NCBI GenBank assembly: GCA_027886175.1
Contig: JAJNNQ010000010.1
Location: 1,279,001 to 1,343,000 of the forward strand
Direction: 5' to 3'
DNA length: 64,000 nucleotides
From: Phylloscopus collybita
Taxonomy: Eukaryota; Chordata; Aves; Passeriformes; Phylloscopidae
Under the pieces are notes generated by a model. The model did not search any database. It worked only from the letters and a program-made list of their open reading frames with translations, and was not told the origin of the DNA. The position numbers and the translations under genes are program-made. Of this stretch, positions 40,411 through 53,367 are shown in pieces. How positions within the stretch are numbered: position 1 is the first letter of the stretch; each line of letters begins with the position of its first letter.

Positions 40411-40660
40411 GTGTGTCGCATCAGAGCCGCCGCCTCCTTGCCAGGTTTGGGCTGCACGGCCAGGGTGGGGTTTCCATCCCTCCACCGCAGGCAGCGAATG
40501 CGTGGCAGGAGCCCCCGTTCCTGGGCTGTGGGACGGGCACTGGGGTGAACCTCCCCCCTCCCCATTGTCCGGCTTGGCTGCTCTGGGGTGAATGAGCTGC
40601 ACGTGTCTGCCTGGGAGCTCAGGGGCAGGGCAGAGGTGCTGCTGGGGCCGGGGGATGTGT
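40411..40660. other. GC-rich block beside minisatellite
   Basis: GC-rich for this window, with scattered CpGs (gtgtcgcatc, agccgccgcc, caccgcagg, ggccgggg) but fewer than in the 11041-11230 block. No start codon context, splice pattern or repeat family was recognised, so a role as a promoter is only a possibility. Confidence 0.4.
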
Positions 40661-43092
40661 GTATTTAACTGTGGAGAGCACGACAGAGCCTTTAGTCTTC
40701 CTAAGAGGATGTTGCAGAAGTTTGAAATGTGCCGTTGGCACAGAAGTCGTGAAAGAGCATTTGTTTCCTGTTGAAAGCCCTTATTTAGGAGTTCACAGTT
40801 ACTTTTTAACCATTAACTCAGGCGCAGGGTTGACCTCTCTGGGCGGTTTGAGAGCCTGCAGCTCACAGCCAGGAGAGCCCATTGAGAAACCTCGTCCCAT
40901 GAATGTAAAGATTGTTTTCCTACTGGGTGCATCCAATTCCTCATCTTGCTGACAGTTCCCCAGTTGCCCTGATAGGCCTCTCTGTCAGACAACATTTCAA
41001 CTTAAAATCCTCTCCCGTTGGCCCCTTCATGTTGGATAAAGCAGTTTCCAGCTGGTGCAGGTGGAGAACACTCTTTCATTAAGCAGGAATTTATCTTTTT
41101 TGTACAACTGAATTTAGCTATTAGCTTTATAAAACTTCTCATTATTATTTATAACTGGTGGCAGTGGGAGGGATGTCCCAGCAAGATAAGAACTGACTGG
41201 TGACAACCCTTTAGATATTTGGAGTGACCCCACAGAAGTGTCTGGCTGCTCTAATCCTGATGTAAATGTCTGACCAGAAGAATAATTCCCATAAATTTGT
41301 AAGGATCCCAGGATCCTGAAGTGTGGCATGATACACCTGTAGGCACCAAACTGGAGCATGGAATGGAACCAATGCAACCTCTGCCATCAGAGTTCATATC
41401 TGAATTCAACATTCCTCTGATTTCCAGGCACTTTCCATCATTCTCCTTTGGTATTTTTTACCTTGGAAAGAGTCTGAGCATTTCTTCCATTGAGCTCCCT
41501 TTGCTGACTCCGTTTTTCACTCTTATTTAATAAGCAGCAGGAAAGGGATTACTTAACATGCTGCATTAAAGAAAGGGTGACATTCTAGTCCTGGCAGGCG
41601 AAGGGAGTTTTGGAATTGACTTCAGTGGGGTTTGGATTTTATGCACAATATTCATTTCCTTTTTCAGGAATACTCACGTCTGCTCTAATGTAAATAAATA
41701 TTACCATGGAAAGTTATCCAACTGCAATTACTTTTTGCATTACATCCTAAATATCTACTTGTACATGACATTTACTAAAGAAAAACACTTGCAAATTACA
41801 TGTTTGATTAACATTACATCTTTCCCAGTTTAAAAAGGGTATGGTAATTGAAAGCTGCATTACTTAGAAACCATGAACTTTATTTGAGCTCTTCTCTATA
41901 ACTGCAAATCTTCCCTTTTTTATTGAATATTTCACCGAACATTTATAATAGGTGGAAGGAAAGTCCTGTTAAAGCAAACATCCCAGAACATGAAGGTAAT
42001 GAACAGTTCCTGCTCTGTCACTGCACAAACAAAGGTGCACATGAAAGGAGATTTGGGTACGACGAGGGCTCGGGTTTTGCACTGTTGGTCCCTTCCACAC
42101 CCTGCCTTGGCTCTCAGTCTCTGAGAGCCCCCCTGCCCCACTGAGAGAAGCTCCCAGCAGCTCCCACCACCATGCTGGGAGTGCACATTCTGGCACCTGC
42201 CCAGTGTGAGCAGACATTGCCTTTGAGAACAGGCACCCTTGAAATGAGGTGATGATAAAATTCTCGACTTGCAAGGTTCTTCACAAGCAGAACAATGTCC
42301 TGTGGAGTCGTTCTTGCAAAATGCCATTTGGAATGTTGTTATTCCAGCCCTGGTGTCCACATCCCACACTGGTGCAGTTCCAAGGAGCTCAGCAGGTTAC
42401 TGCTGATCCCTTCCCAGAGTCAGTGGTGGTTTGTCTCGGTGCTGCTGGATGAACTCCTCTGTGTGAAGCTGAGAGGAGATGTCACATGTGGTGCATTTTG
42501 CATTAGAAATGAGCTCCTCAGTTTGGGGAGTGAATATTCTGGGACTGTAGCAGTGTTCCTGGGGGAATTTATTTGTGCTGTTTCCAACTTCTGCATCAGC
42601 TCTAAGCCCAAAGTTGGTCAGACAGTTCCAGTGCAATTCCTGCTTGTCTTGCTGGGAATGTCAGGTCCTTGGACTGTTGGGAAGCAGAGCTGATGACTCT
42701 TAGGGGAACAGGGTTAGTGGGAAAATGAATATGAAGAACACTGGCTCTAAACCTAAATAAATTCTACCTGTGCTCTTTTGTTGCCTTCTTATGATGCATG
42801 TATGATATAAATTCTCAAAATCTATTTTTATGCTATTGCCAGCAGCCTACAAGTCGAGTAAGTAAGAATTATGGCTGTCATAACAGCATCACTTATGAGG
42901 AAATAAAGGAAAAGACAAACATGTCCATACAGTGCTTATAAATCTATTATAAACTCTGGTCCATGCTTTGCTACAACACTGTTAATTTAGTCTCCATTGC
43001 AGTGTACAGGTGGTACAGTAAAGAAAATTTACTGTGCATGGAACTTGAGACCTGATTAACTCATCTAAATATTGGAGTCAATTCTTGTGTAT

Positions 43093-43108
43093 GTGTGTGT
43101 ACACACAC
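43093..43108. repeat. Perfect (GT)4(AC)4 palindrome
   Basis: gtgtgtgtacacacac is a perfect 16-base inverted repeat of alternating purines and pyrimidines, in a slightly longer GT-rich setting from 43087. Confidence 0.9.
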
Positions 43109-46100
43109 CTCCAGGAGCTTTGGGGTGTGTGATGGTCTTTTAGGGATGAAATCAGTTGGCTGCTAATTTGAAAATGCAGTTCATCTCTAATTGCAGCTGC
43201 TGTTTAGAGATGTTCTTCCCCAGCAGGTGAGGGAGGGCCACATTCCAGCACTGCTTACATGTCACACCTTGGGACCGATGCTGGAGACACAACCCCTGCC
43301 CTGGTGTGCACCTCGTGGCAGCAACAGTCCCTTGTCCTGCTCAAGGCATGGTGTGCTCCTAAAATCAGTCATACATGGGCAGCCACAGCCCAGGTTGTTT
43401 GCTTGTGAGCTAAATGTCCTGTCAGGGGGTCATTTCACCACATGGGCCAGTCAAGGGCAGCCCCATGTGAGGGATTCATCCCAGTTTGCTACTCTGGGAA
43501 CTGGAATTCCTTGAGACAGAAGTGCAGAGTGCTTTGATGACCCTGGAATTTGCTTTTTGGCTGTGCCTCCTCCCTGCAGCTCATTTGGGATGCTCTGGGG
43601 TTTTGCTTCCAGCCTTCCCTCTGGAGTGTGGCGTGTCCTGGGATGTTGCTCTAGAAAAGATCTAAGTACAAGAAAAATCTGAATGGAATGAAAACAGGTT
43701 TTGAGAGAACATCTTTAAAACATGAACACATGGTGAAGTCCTGTGGAAGTTTCCACTCTCAGCCAGGGGTTTATGTTTCTTTAACCCCTCAGGCCACCCA
43801 ACTACATTCATTTTACCTTCTCATCTCATTATTCAGAGGTTGGCCACGCTGCTCCCAATGGCATTCCTAGAAATGTCATGACTTTTTTCCCTTCCTTGGG
43901 GCTTGGCCCTGTGCAGAATGCTCGTTTTCGGTAAGCTGTGCTGATTAATAACTGTATTTCTCTCCATTTTATTTCTGAAATGCCCTTTGCACTCACCAGA
44001 GCAGCCAGGTCACCAAGCAGGAGAATGAAAACTGGAAGGAACCACAGTCTAAGCACTCAGTTGGAAAACAAATAAATAAATATCACACACGGTTTTTATG
44101 GAAAGCATTAAATAAACTGAATGTGAGGAAGATTCTGCACTTGCACTACTCAGGCCTTTGAAGTAAAGGTCTATAATGTATTATTTGTTGTGCATCTGCC
44201 ACTGCTGCAATATCAGCTAATGGGGGGAAGATGCTTTAGATGTCACTTTAGAGAGTAAAAGCACAAAAGACTTAGAGAGTCCTGGGCTGGAGGAGGGGCT
44301 GGTTTGCTGCTCCCTCTGTGGCTGCAGGTAGCAGAACTTGCTGCTTTTCCTAACAAGTGGTGATGGAGTGCATCCTGTTCATGGAGGGATGGCGGGACAA
44401 TAGCCAAGGGGGTTTCTGTAGGTGAGGTAAGAGCTGTAAGAAATCCAGGGGAACACCCACCTCCCTCATCAGCCCAGGTATCTCTGGGAGAGGCTGGCTG
44501 GGTGCCCTCTCACAGCTGCTTTGAGGGGCTGGACAGATGGGCAGCTCTAGGGCCCTGATCCACCAGGCACAGGCAAGAGTGTAAATCCCACTGAGATCCC
44601 TGTGAGGTGGGCTTTGGCTGCCATCCCACCCCTCTTCCCAGCCTGCCCCACAAATGCCCCTTTGCAGGGATGGGAGGCACTGGCTGTACCACGTTTGCAT
44701 CTCCTGGTGTCTTCACCCATCAGAAAGTATCTGGTAGGGATCTTCAAATAGTTTTTCATTCCCATTGTTGCTACAGAGCTATACAAAGAGCAAAGCCCAT
44801 CTTTTAGCTCTGCTTCTAATTCAGCATCCCAAGAGGGAAGCTGACATGACTTTCCTGTGATGATCCATGGCTGCTCTCCTTTATGTTTGGTGAAGATGTG
44901 AGTACTGAGGAGCTTCCACACAGCCTTGCTTTGGGAGGGAATGTCTCTGGCAATTAGAACAAATTATTGACTCTCATGGTTGGGACAAACCTCCCTCCAC
45001 TTCAGCAGCTCCTTCTGAGCAAGGACCTGGTGTGGGACCAGTGACAATTCAGACCACTCAGTCTCCTCACTCAAATGATGGAGACAAAAAAGTCCACATA
45101 AGATTTAACCCTAAAGCACCCCAGATTTTTCCAAAAGGAAGACTGTGTTTGAGGGGAAAGAACCACTGTATCTCTCCAACACATGGCTCAGCTGAAACTG
45201 GTTTAAACATATGTAAGAAACATTTATTTAGGAGTTGCATAAGCTCCCACTTACTCCTGTACAGGAATTAGAGTGGATTCTGTTTCAGTGTTACTGTACT
45301 TCTCATATTTGCCACTGACAGCCTATCTACATCATACAAATAATCTCTAGAGCACCTAATTTAGTACTATTACAGTCCAGATGAAATGTTTATGTAATTT
45401 CCCTTCTTTTGAGATAAACTTCAGATACAGAGAGAAAATTGACTGTAAAAATGACATTGTAGGACTCTATATTTATCTTCTCTCAGTGATTTCCATAGCA
45501 AATTTACTCCATTTACCATTTGAAGGCTTTTTTTTTTCTGTTGCCTTATTGTAAGCATGGCAAACTGAGCATGAAATTGTACCATCATGGTGTGTTTCTC
45601 CAAATCACACTTGTCACACTTGTAATCTCAGTAGAGGCAAAAGACAGATTTGGCGTCTGGGCTGCACTTGTAGCAGTGATCCCTCTGTAATTACAAAAAG
45701 GCTGGTTTATTAAATACCACACCTCTGCTATTCCTAGGCTGGAGACAGGGAGGGATATGCTGGGATTAATATTTAGAGAGGTGTTTTGCAGCCCCAGCCA
45801 GGAGCAGCACTTCCGCGTGATAGGCATTGTCAGGAGACAAAATTTAAAAGCCTTTGCCTCCAACTGATTAGTCCCATATGCATCCTTTGATGCTTAAAAA
45901 AAGGGCTCTTTTCCTCAGGGCAGTAATAAAATCATCCTTTTCTGTCTCATTGTCTAACTGCAGCCAGAGAACTGCAGTATTTTTGGATATTCTGCCAGTC
46001 TGCCAAAGGCTGTTGGTGGGTTAAAACAAGTTCCTAGTGAGGAGGGGGAGACAGTCAGGCAGAAACAGACACACAGAGACAATATCAGTCTTATTTAAAG

Positions 46101-47761
46101 AAGAAAACAAAAGGGATCTTTTACACCAGATTTTTTTTTCTTTACTTTTTACTTTCCTGATCTTTTTACTTCTATGTCTTGCATTAGTAGTGCCTTCAAT
46201 CCAGTATCTTTTCAGCTCAGATTCTTGTCTGAATGCCCAAGGTTTTTGTGAAGGCAAGGTAAAACTTGCTAGAATTGTAGAAGGTGAGTCAAACCTCTGA
46301 TGTCAATCAAAGTCAGGAAAACATCAGCAAATCCACCGAATCCTGAGAGCAAACTGCCATAGCTCCCAACCCCAGAGGATCTAATATTGGAGAACACCTA
46401 AGGCAGTGGGTGTTTGTGTGCAGAGACATCATGGAACAAGGGATCTGAGATGTGGAGTTGTGTAGTGTAGATGCATTTAAATATCACATAGATTTCATGA
46501 GGTTCAGAGTATGTGCTCGAGATGAGATTAGGCAGCATATGGTCCTGGTATCTGTGACTGTCAACACATCCCTTCTCCCTTCATCCATAGAAAACTGTCT
46601 TCAAGAGGTAACCTGCTGGTGGGAAAAAAATCACTTATTTATTGGCAGTCTACTCCAAAAGCCAAACCCAAAAAGCAAGTATGGCATATTAAAAAATATT
46701 AAAGATCCAAGATAAATTTTAATAAATATCCCTGTGATGGCTATATTTAAAGGGAGTGGCAGAGTCATTTTGGTTAAAAAGCAGTGCCCTGCAGTGGTTT
46801 TGTTTTGTCCACAGAGGCACAGGTGACATTCAGTGAGAACCTAACTCCTAACCTTAGAACTGCAGTAGATGGTCTTGGTGCCCAAGGAAATTCAGTGTTC
46901 AGCTTTCCCTGGCGTTGGGTGGGGGAGGGAGTTTCTGACTAACATCCATTTTTGATGTGCAACAAAAATGCCATATGGAGTCAAATTGGTGATCGCGGCT
47001 GCTTCAAATAGAGTGTTATTTCTTATTTGTGACATCTTAACAAAAAAATCCCTTCAAGCTTGTCTTTTAGTGCTGAGCTCTCACATCTTATTGGCCAAGT
47101 CCTTGATGAAAACAGGGAACGATCTGGAGAAGTCGGTTTTACACAGGCATTTTTCTGTGTTTTCTTTCAAAGGCTCCTATTATTAATGAATTGTAAAGAA
47201 CATTCTTTTAATCTACTGCTGTACCTTCTCGTTACCATGAATTCATTTCCTGTGATGATCATGGCAACACAAAGGGTGGCTCTGTAAATTCGGGGTTGTG
47301 CAGCGAGACCTGACAGTGCAGGGTCCCTGCAGCACAAGGAGTGGAGTGTTCCCAACTCCCAGTTTTGGGTGGCAATTAGCTCCCTAATGCTCCCAACCTT
47401 CCCACCTCCCACCTCCTCTCACTGGGGATAATATTGACATTTAGAAGCTGCAGACAAATGCTGCAGTAAGGATGGGAATGCTTTTTTAATGGAGGCTTCT
47501 GCCATAGCTGGGAGAGAGCAAATGTGTGTACACAATTTGCATGCATTTCAATGTGTATCTCCTGATGAATTTCAGGGCACTGTTTGTTTCAGGGGGAAAA
47601 ATAGCTGATGTAGTCCCTATAATTGAATGAAGTCTATTTTCAATATTCTAATGTGGGAGAAAACCACAGAGAAAGCCACTTTGCAGAAGGCCAAAGTGAG
47701 ACTTTGTACCTAAGAAATCACATTTCAGTCCTCAAAATAATCCTGGAGTAATACATAGACC

Positions 47762-47773
47762 TTTTTTTTTTTT
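47762..47773. repeat. Poly-T tract, 12 Ts
   Basis: Uninterrupted T run, with no flanking retroposon recognised. Confidence 0.9.
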
Positions 47774-48486
47774 GCTCCTGGCACAGATAAAAGTCCCTCA
47801 AAAGGCTTGATGGCAGTGATGGATCCAAGGCACTGCTCAGCCTGTCACTGACTGGGACATCTCTTTGGTCCCTTTTGTCCTTTGGCTTTAGGCATCATTG
47901 GCTCCTGCCTTAGCCCCAGCTCTGGCTGCCCTGCAGCCCGTGGGGGACAGGTGAGGACCTGCACCTCAACTTCTCCCTGGACCTGCAGGCTTTGAGCATA
48001 AACCCCATGAACACACCCAGGACTCTGGCTAAACACCAGGTGCAGCAGTGCTGTTGATGTCTAAATTTTGGGACCTCACTTGTCCAGATTAGGGCAGGTT
48101 GTCCCCACAGCTTGGGGTCACACCTGGGCTCTGTAGTCACCCCTGTATCTCTCTGGTGCTGTGATCAGCCCAGTGACAGGAGAACATAACCAAAGATGAG
48201 GTGAAATTCCTCTGAAAAGCTGCTCCTACCTTACCCTTTCCTTCAGGAATTGCTTCCTCCCCATATTCTGTTACAAAGCAGCTTTAATTGTGTCTTTTCC
48301 TTCAATGACTTTGTTTTTAGGGTAACGAATATAGAAGAGGTTTAGGAAATTGAATAGAGTCATGTTCCAGACTGTGAATACAGCAGACACAGCTTCTTGT
48401 CTATACATGTGTTTAGTTACTCCTCATGGTCTTGGGTTGAACACTTCCAGCAAAATCCATCCAACATCTTCCAAATTTGACATTAG

Positions 48487-48566
48487 GGATGGTCCTGTGC
48501 AGGGCCAGGAGTTGGACTCCATGGTTCTTGTGGGTCCCTTCCAATTCTGCATATTTTGTGATTATA
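48487..48566 (+). mobile_element. CR1 LINE 3' tail
   Basis: It reads gatggtcctgtgcagggcca, ggagttggactccatggttc, ttgtgggtcccttccaattc and attttgtgatt, the sense-strand CR1 end. It belongs to the same subtype as the copy at 6352-6440. Confidence 0.92.
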
Positions 48567-48608
48567 TATACACATATATCCATAATGTATAATTGTATAT
48601 ATTCATAA
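48561..48608. repeat. AT-dinucleotide-rich tract
   Basis: Imperfect TA/CA repeats (tatatatacacatatat ... tgtatatattcata) grow directly out of the CR1 end, a common site of microsatellite birth. Confidence 0.8.
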
Positions 48609-51600
48609 GATTTTTAAAAATTATTCTTTATCCTTTTTTTGGGGGATATGAGGTGGGAAGTTTTTTTATTTAGTGGAACTTGATTTTTAAAGAACTCAAG
48701 ACACTCAGGAAAATGGCAGAAGTGGTGCAGGGTGAAGCAGAGGCAAGCAGGCAGCAGGGATTCCTAAAACACAGCATTTGGAATAATCCAGCAGATTTGG
48801 CACTGAGCTTCCCTCTATTGGTACCATGGCACTGGTGACTCTTTGAGGTGAATTAGGGAATGATGGAAATAGGAACCCACATAAAACATGCATTATTATC
48901 CATCCTTTGTCCACGGCAAATTTTATAAAAGTGACAAATTCAATTTATTTTCACTAAATTGCGTGGAATACCAGAAAAGAGTGTGATCCACCTGGATTTT
49001 TTGCCTTGTCTCAGACCTGAAAGGAAATCTCTGGTCCACAAATGATCAAGATTAGTATTTGCTTTGCTTTCATGAAAGGTTACCTGTAGAGTGCCTCACA
49101 TTCATTGGGAAATTTATTTCCTGATGAATCCAATTTACATTAATGTGGGCTCATTAAAAGATAATTATTGTGCTGAGAAGAGGACCACAGCATCCATCAA
49201 TAGAACATCTGTAATTGTTTTAGTCGTATGATAAAGAGATAATTCTGAGTTCAGCTTTTCATAATGCCACTCTTCTAAATGTCAAAACTGGATCCTTATT
49301 GTAGCAGCTATGGCAAAACTTAATTACTCTGATAATTATTATCAAGAAGCAGATGTCTCGCACCAGCTCACCTTCTCTCCATTAGCACAGTATAGAAACC
49401 TTTAATGTTTTAACAATCAGGACTTTGAAAGGGACTACAAGGGTCATAAATGTTAAAATATCTGGATCAGCCAAGCTTTGCTCGGAGGAAATTAGCACTT
49501 TTGAAGGCAGCATTTGGAAAACTGTTAAACAGTGGTCCAGCTGCAAAACTCTTCTGTACAGTTTCCCAACACTGGAATAGATTTAGTGAAGATACTAAAG
49601 AGAAAAGTTGGTTTTATCTGATGAATTTTGCTCCGTGTGTGGAATCAGACACTAGAGCTCTGGTTGTGTTAGCAGGCTCACCCCCTGATTAACATTGCAT
49701 AATAATAGATAACAGATCCTTGCCTTTGTAGAGCACTATACCTTCTTGTTCCAAGTATTTAATAAACTAATTAAGCATCAGAGCACCTGAATAAACTGGG
49801 AAGGTGCCCTGTACAATAGAGTTCATGGTTTTTAGCCTTGGTAATTTCTTCTTGGTGTAGGCAAACACACACTTGATAACAGGGAGGAGAAAATAAAGGA
49901 AATGAAGAGTCAGGAGGAAGCAGAAGGGCAGATAAAGGGTCCAGACCAGTGCTGGAAGTCAGAGGAAATGATGTGTGAGGTGCTGGGCATGTCCATGTGT
50001 GCTACTGGCAGAACAGGAAATTCTCTCACCTGGCAGGAAGAGTGTAACAGCCAGCCAGCAGAAAATTCACTACCAGGGATGCCCTGGGGGCTGTGATTCC
50101 ATAGCTGGGAGTGGAACTAAGGGGACAAACAGACCTCATACTGTCCCTTCCACCAAGGGACATCCATCCTGGGGCCCTGTGATGCCACACCAGTGCCTCC
50201 ATGGCAGCAGCAGCAGCTTTGCCATTCCATGTGCGTCTCTCTACTGAGCACTGGGTGAAACACTTTTCTCTGCCCACTGGAAAATTTATACAGGAAAAAA
50301 AAAATATATTTACTGATGCCTCTGACAGTCAGAAAAGCCAAACAGTCAAGAGTGAATTCATAAGCAAACTGACTACAGGGGCTCTAAATGTCCAGCAAAA
50401 AGAGAGAACTAAAAAGAAGAGAAAAAATTCAGCACCATTTGATTCAAAGAATACACATGAAATTCTCATTCCAAAGGTTTCCTTTCTAGTTTGTACTTGC
50501 AGAAGGCACTTGCAATTGTAAGGACATTTTTCAGCCTGAATCTTTGCTCATCTGTTTGAAGAGCACCCTCACTAGGAACCGAGTCACGCACCCAGGTTTG
50601 GAGTAGCAGCTGCAATCTACCACTTTGATTAAAAAGTCTAATTTAAAATTACAAAGGTATTTTTCAAACCATTCTTTCAGCTCTGTAAATGCTGAGATTC
50701 TTTGTGAAGTGTAATACAGTTACTTTTATGTAGTAATACAGTTCTCAGTGTGTCTCAGATAACATCAGGCTCTTACATATTCTGACTAGGCAATGAATTT
50801 CAGTTAATAATGATGTTTGGGACATTAGCACCTTTCATCTGGAAATACTGAAGAAATACAAAAACAATACAGAAACCTCAGAGCAGGTTTCTAATGGGCT
50901 GACCAAGGCACGAAATGTGGGCCATGATTCATGTCTCACAGTGGGTCAGGCTCTTCTCTTTCCACCCCGGGCTCTCAGATCATTCTCTGTACAATGGGCT
51001 CGGAGCCAGATCTAACATTGTATTTTTATGGCACTGCAAAGCACAAACCACCTCCTACCGCTTCTTACATTTCACAAAGGTGGGAATATGACTGTGATCC
51101 GGCTCCACTCAGGAGTTCATCCATATTTAGAAAGGCACTTAGCACATCCCAGGCCAAGTTTACATATGCATATGCATGGGTTGAAGCAAAGCAAACGCTG
51201 TAAGACCAAGCCCAGCTCGCATGAGGGAACATTCAGTGCTGTGACACGGCTGCAAGACTGAGCAGGGTGAGTCTGGCATGAACCCCGGGCCCCTGGCTGC
51301 CCCAGCTGAGTGCTTTCACACTTCCCTGCTGTTCTGCCCCACAGCCTTCCTGTGCCACGTGCTCTGCAGAAAAAGCGTTTCCCGAAGCTATTCCAAAGCC
51401 ACACGGCATCATTTTACTGGAATTACTACAGAGACCAAAGTTGTCATGAATCCATCAGTGCAGATCACTGAGATAGCAATGCTGTTGCTACACAGGGCTT
51501 TTTATCTTAAACCATCCCATGATTAGAAGAAAGTTCTGTATATCACAGTGAAAAGCAGGGATCCTTGAGTTCCCTCCGATATTTTTAAAGGCTATCACTA

Positions 51601-53325
51601 CCACAGATAGGGTAGAGGAAATGTACCTGTCTGTGGAAAGTTAGATGGAAATAGATACAGACTGTACCTGCAGCTGAAATAATGACTGAAGGAGCTGTCT
51701 TCAGATGAAGAGCACACTTCTGAAATACCCTGTCGCAGAGCATTTTTTTCTGAAGTTAAACCTAGACACAGTCTCTCCTAGGAATAGGGAAAATTGATTT
51801 GCTTACTGAATTGCTCACAGGAAAAGCTGATGCTGAAAGTTAAAGTAATTACAAAGAATGGAAAACAATTGGGCCCAAATCAGAAGGTTTTTTAAAATCA
51901 CTGCTCCTGCCTTTGACTTAGGCAGTAATGCAGGGGTCTGCTCCCATCCCAGAGAGGATTTGGAATGCATAAAGACATGAGCACTCATTGAGCATAGGCA
52001 GTAATGTCTGAAAAACAGGTCTATAATTTCTTTCTTCTCCCTCTTGCTTGGTTTACCAAGGTGTCCCTGGGGTGCTCATTGTTAAATATATTCATAAAAG
52101 TCCTCCAATTCCAAGAGAAGTGAAAGATACAGAGGAAACTCCTGCTTTTGGTTAGAGCTGAGCAGCACCAGTAGAATTTGCCAGTGGCTCAGCTCCTCCC
52201 TCGGTGTAAATTAGCACTTACAACTCCAAATGGAGTTTTGTAGTTTCCACCAGCTTGTTCTGCTTGCAGCATTACAAGTGACAGCTGAGTTTGGCTCGTC
52301 CTGCTAGAACAAATAGGAAAAGGAGAGAACAAAATACCCTTTGCCAGCACTTTCCGGATGATCTTTCTTTGTGATAGAAGTGTTTGTATTTTAATAAGTG
52401 CCTTTTTCACACAGTCCAGCTACTTTTTTCTTGAGCCTACAGAGGGATGACACAAGCAGATCCTTCAGTGGGGGCCAGCTGATGGAGCCTCAGCAGAGAA
52501 ATGGGCAAATTCTCACAGCACAAACCTGTAACTCCTTGCCTGTAGCCAACAGCGTTGTTCCTGTGAGGTGGGGCTGCTGGAGCAGCTGTGAAAGGCACCT
52601 GAATTATGCAGTGATCTGACACAGACTGGAATTTTCCCACTGAGGAAGTCCCTGCTTTATGGTGATTATGCAACACCAGCTCTGGTTTGTTGCTCTTGCC
52701 TTTCCTTGTGTTAGAAATAGTATGTGTACTCTGCAAATCTACACTTTCCTTATGAGATCTCCATCTTGTGCTTTAAAATCTATATTGTATGAAATGTCAA
52801 TCTGTCCACTTTTGTCACTCTGAATACAGTAAGTATCAGGTTAATAACAATGACTGGTAGAAAAACAGCTCCATGGGAATTGGGGTAGGTTAGCTGAAAA
52901 ACTGCACTGATTGAAATAGAGTTAAAAGCCATGTCATCCTGTCACCTTCAGTGTGACAGTGCTCCCTGCTCAGCCTTCATTTCCCTTCCATCTCAACACC
53001 AGCTGCTGCTCTGACAGTTCCCACAAGGATCCAAAGGCTGGAGAGGGCTTGGCCAGGCAGCTCATCCCTGTTCCCTGACCTGCAGGACATGGGGGGGGGT
53101 CAGCACCCTCCCACTTTTGCTGGTCTGGAACATTCTCCTTAGGAATCTCTGCCTGTAAGAGACCAGACCCCAAATAAGCAAGCAGAAACATCAGTGCTAT
53201 TTTTAAAATGGCTCTAACCTTCTGTTGTCCTCATCATTGATTTGGGATTGGAAAAAAAAAAAAAAAGAGCAGAGTAGGATTTGATAGGCGACCTCTGACA
53301 TGAAAGAATACAGCAGTGCACAGCC

Positions 53326-53367
53326 AGAAAGGGAAAGAAAGAGGGGAAAAAAGAGAAAGGAAGAAAG
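53326..53367. repeat. Polypurine tract (GAAA/GGAA-rich), 42 nt
   Basis: Every base from 53326 to 53367 is A or G (agaaagggaaagaaagaggg and onward). A 15-base poly-A run lies about 65 bases upstream, near 53251-53265. Confidence 0.9.

Larger units (their letters stand above)
40661..48486. other. Unique intronic sequence, no gene seen
   Basis: About 7.8 kb with short frames only. A minus-strand hydrophobic stretch at about 43998-44056 followed by a donor-like GTGAGT was examined and rejected because it lacks an ATG. No transposon was recognised. Confidence 0.45.

Noticed and set aside
43829..44056. Minus-strand frame with a signal-peptide-like hydrophobic start followed by a donor-like CTG|GTGAGT at about 43997/43996
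   Set aside because: The first codon is GTG directly after an in-frame stop, so there is no eukaryotic start. The hydrophobic run is short and no partner exon was seen.
47930..47965. gacaggtgagga, a donor-like site in a GC-rich stretch
   Set aside because: No matching acceptor, no cysteine-rich frame and no continuation of the MEGF11 phase.
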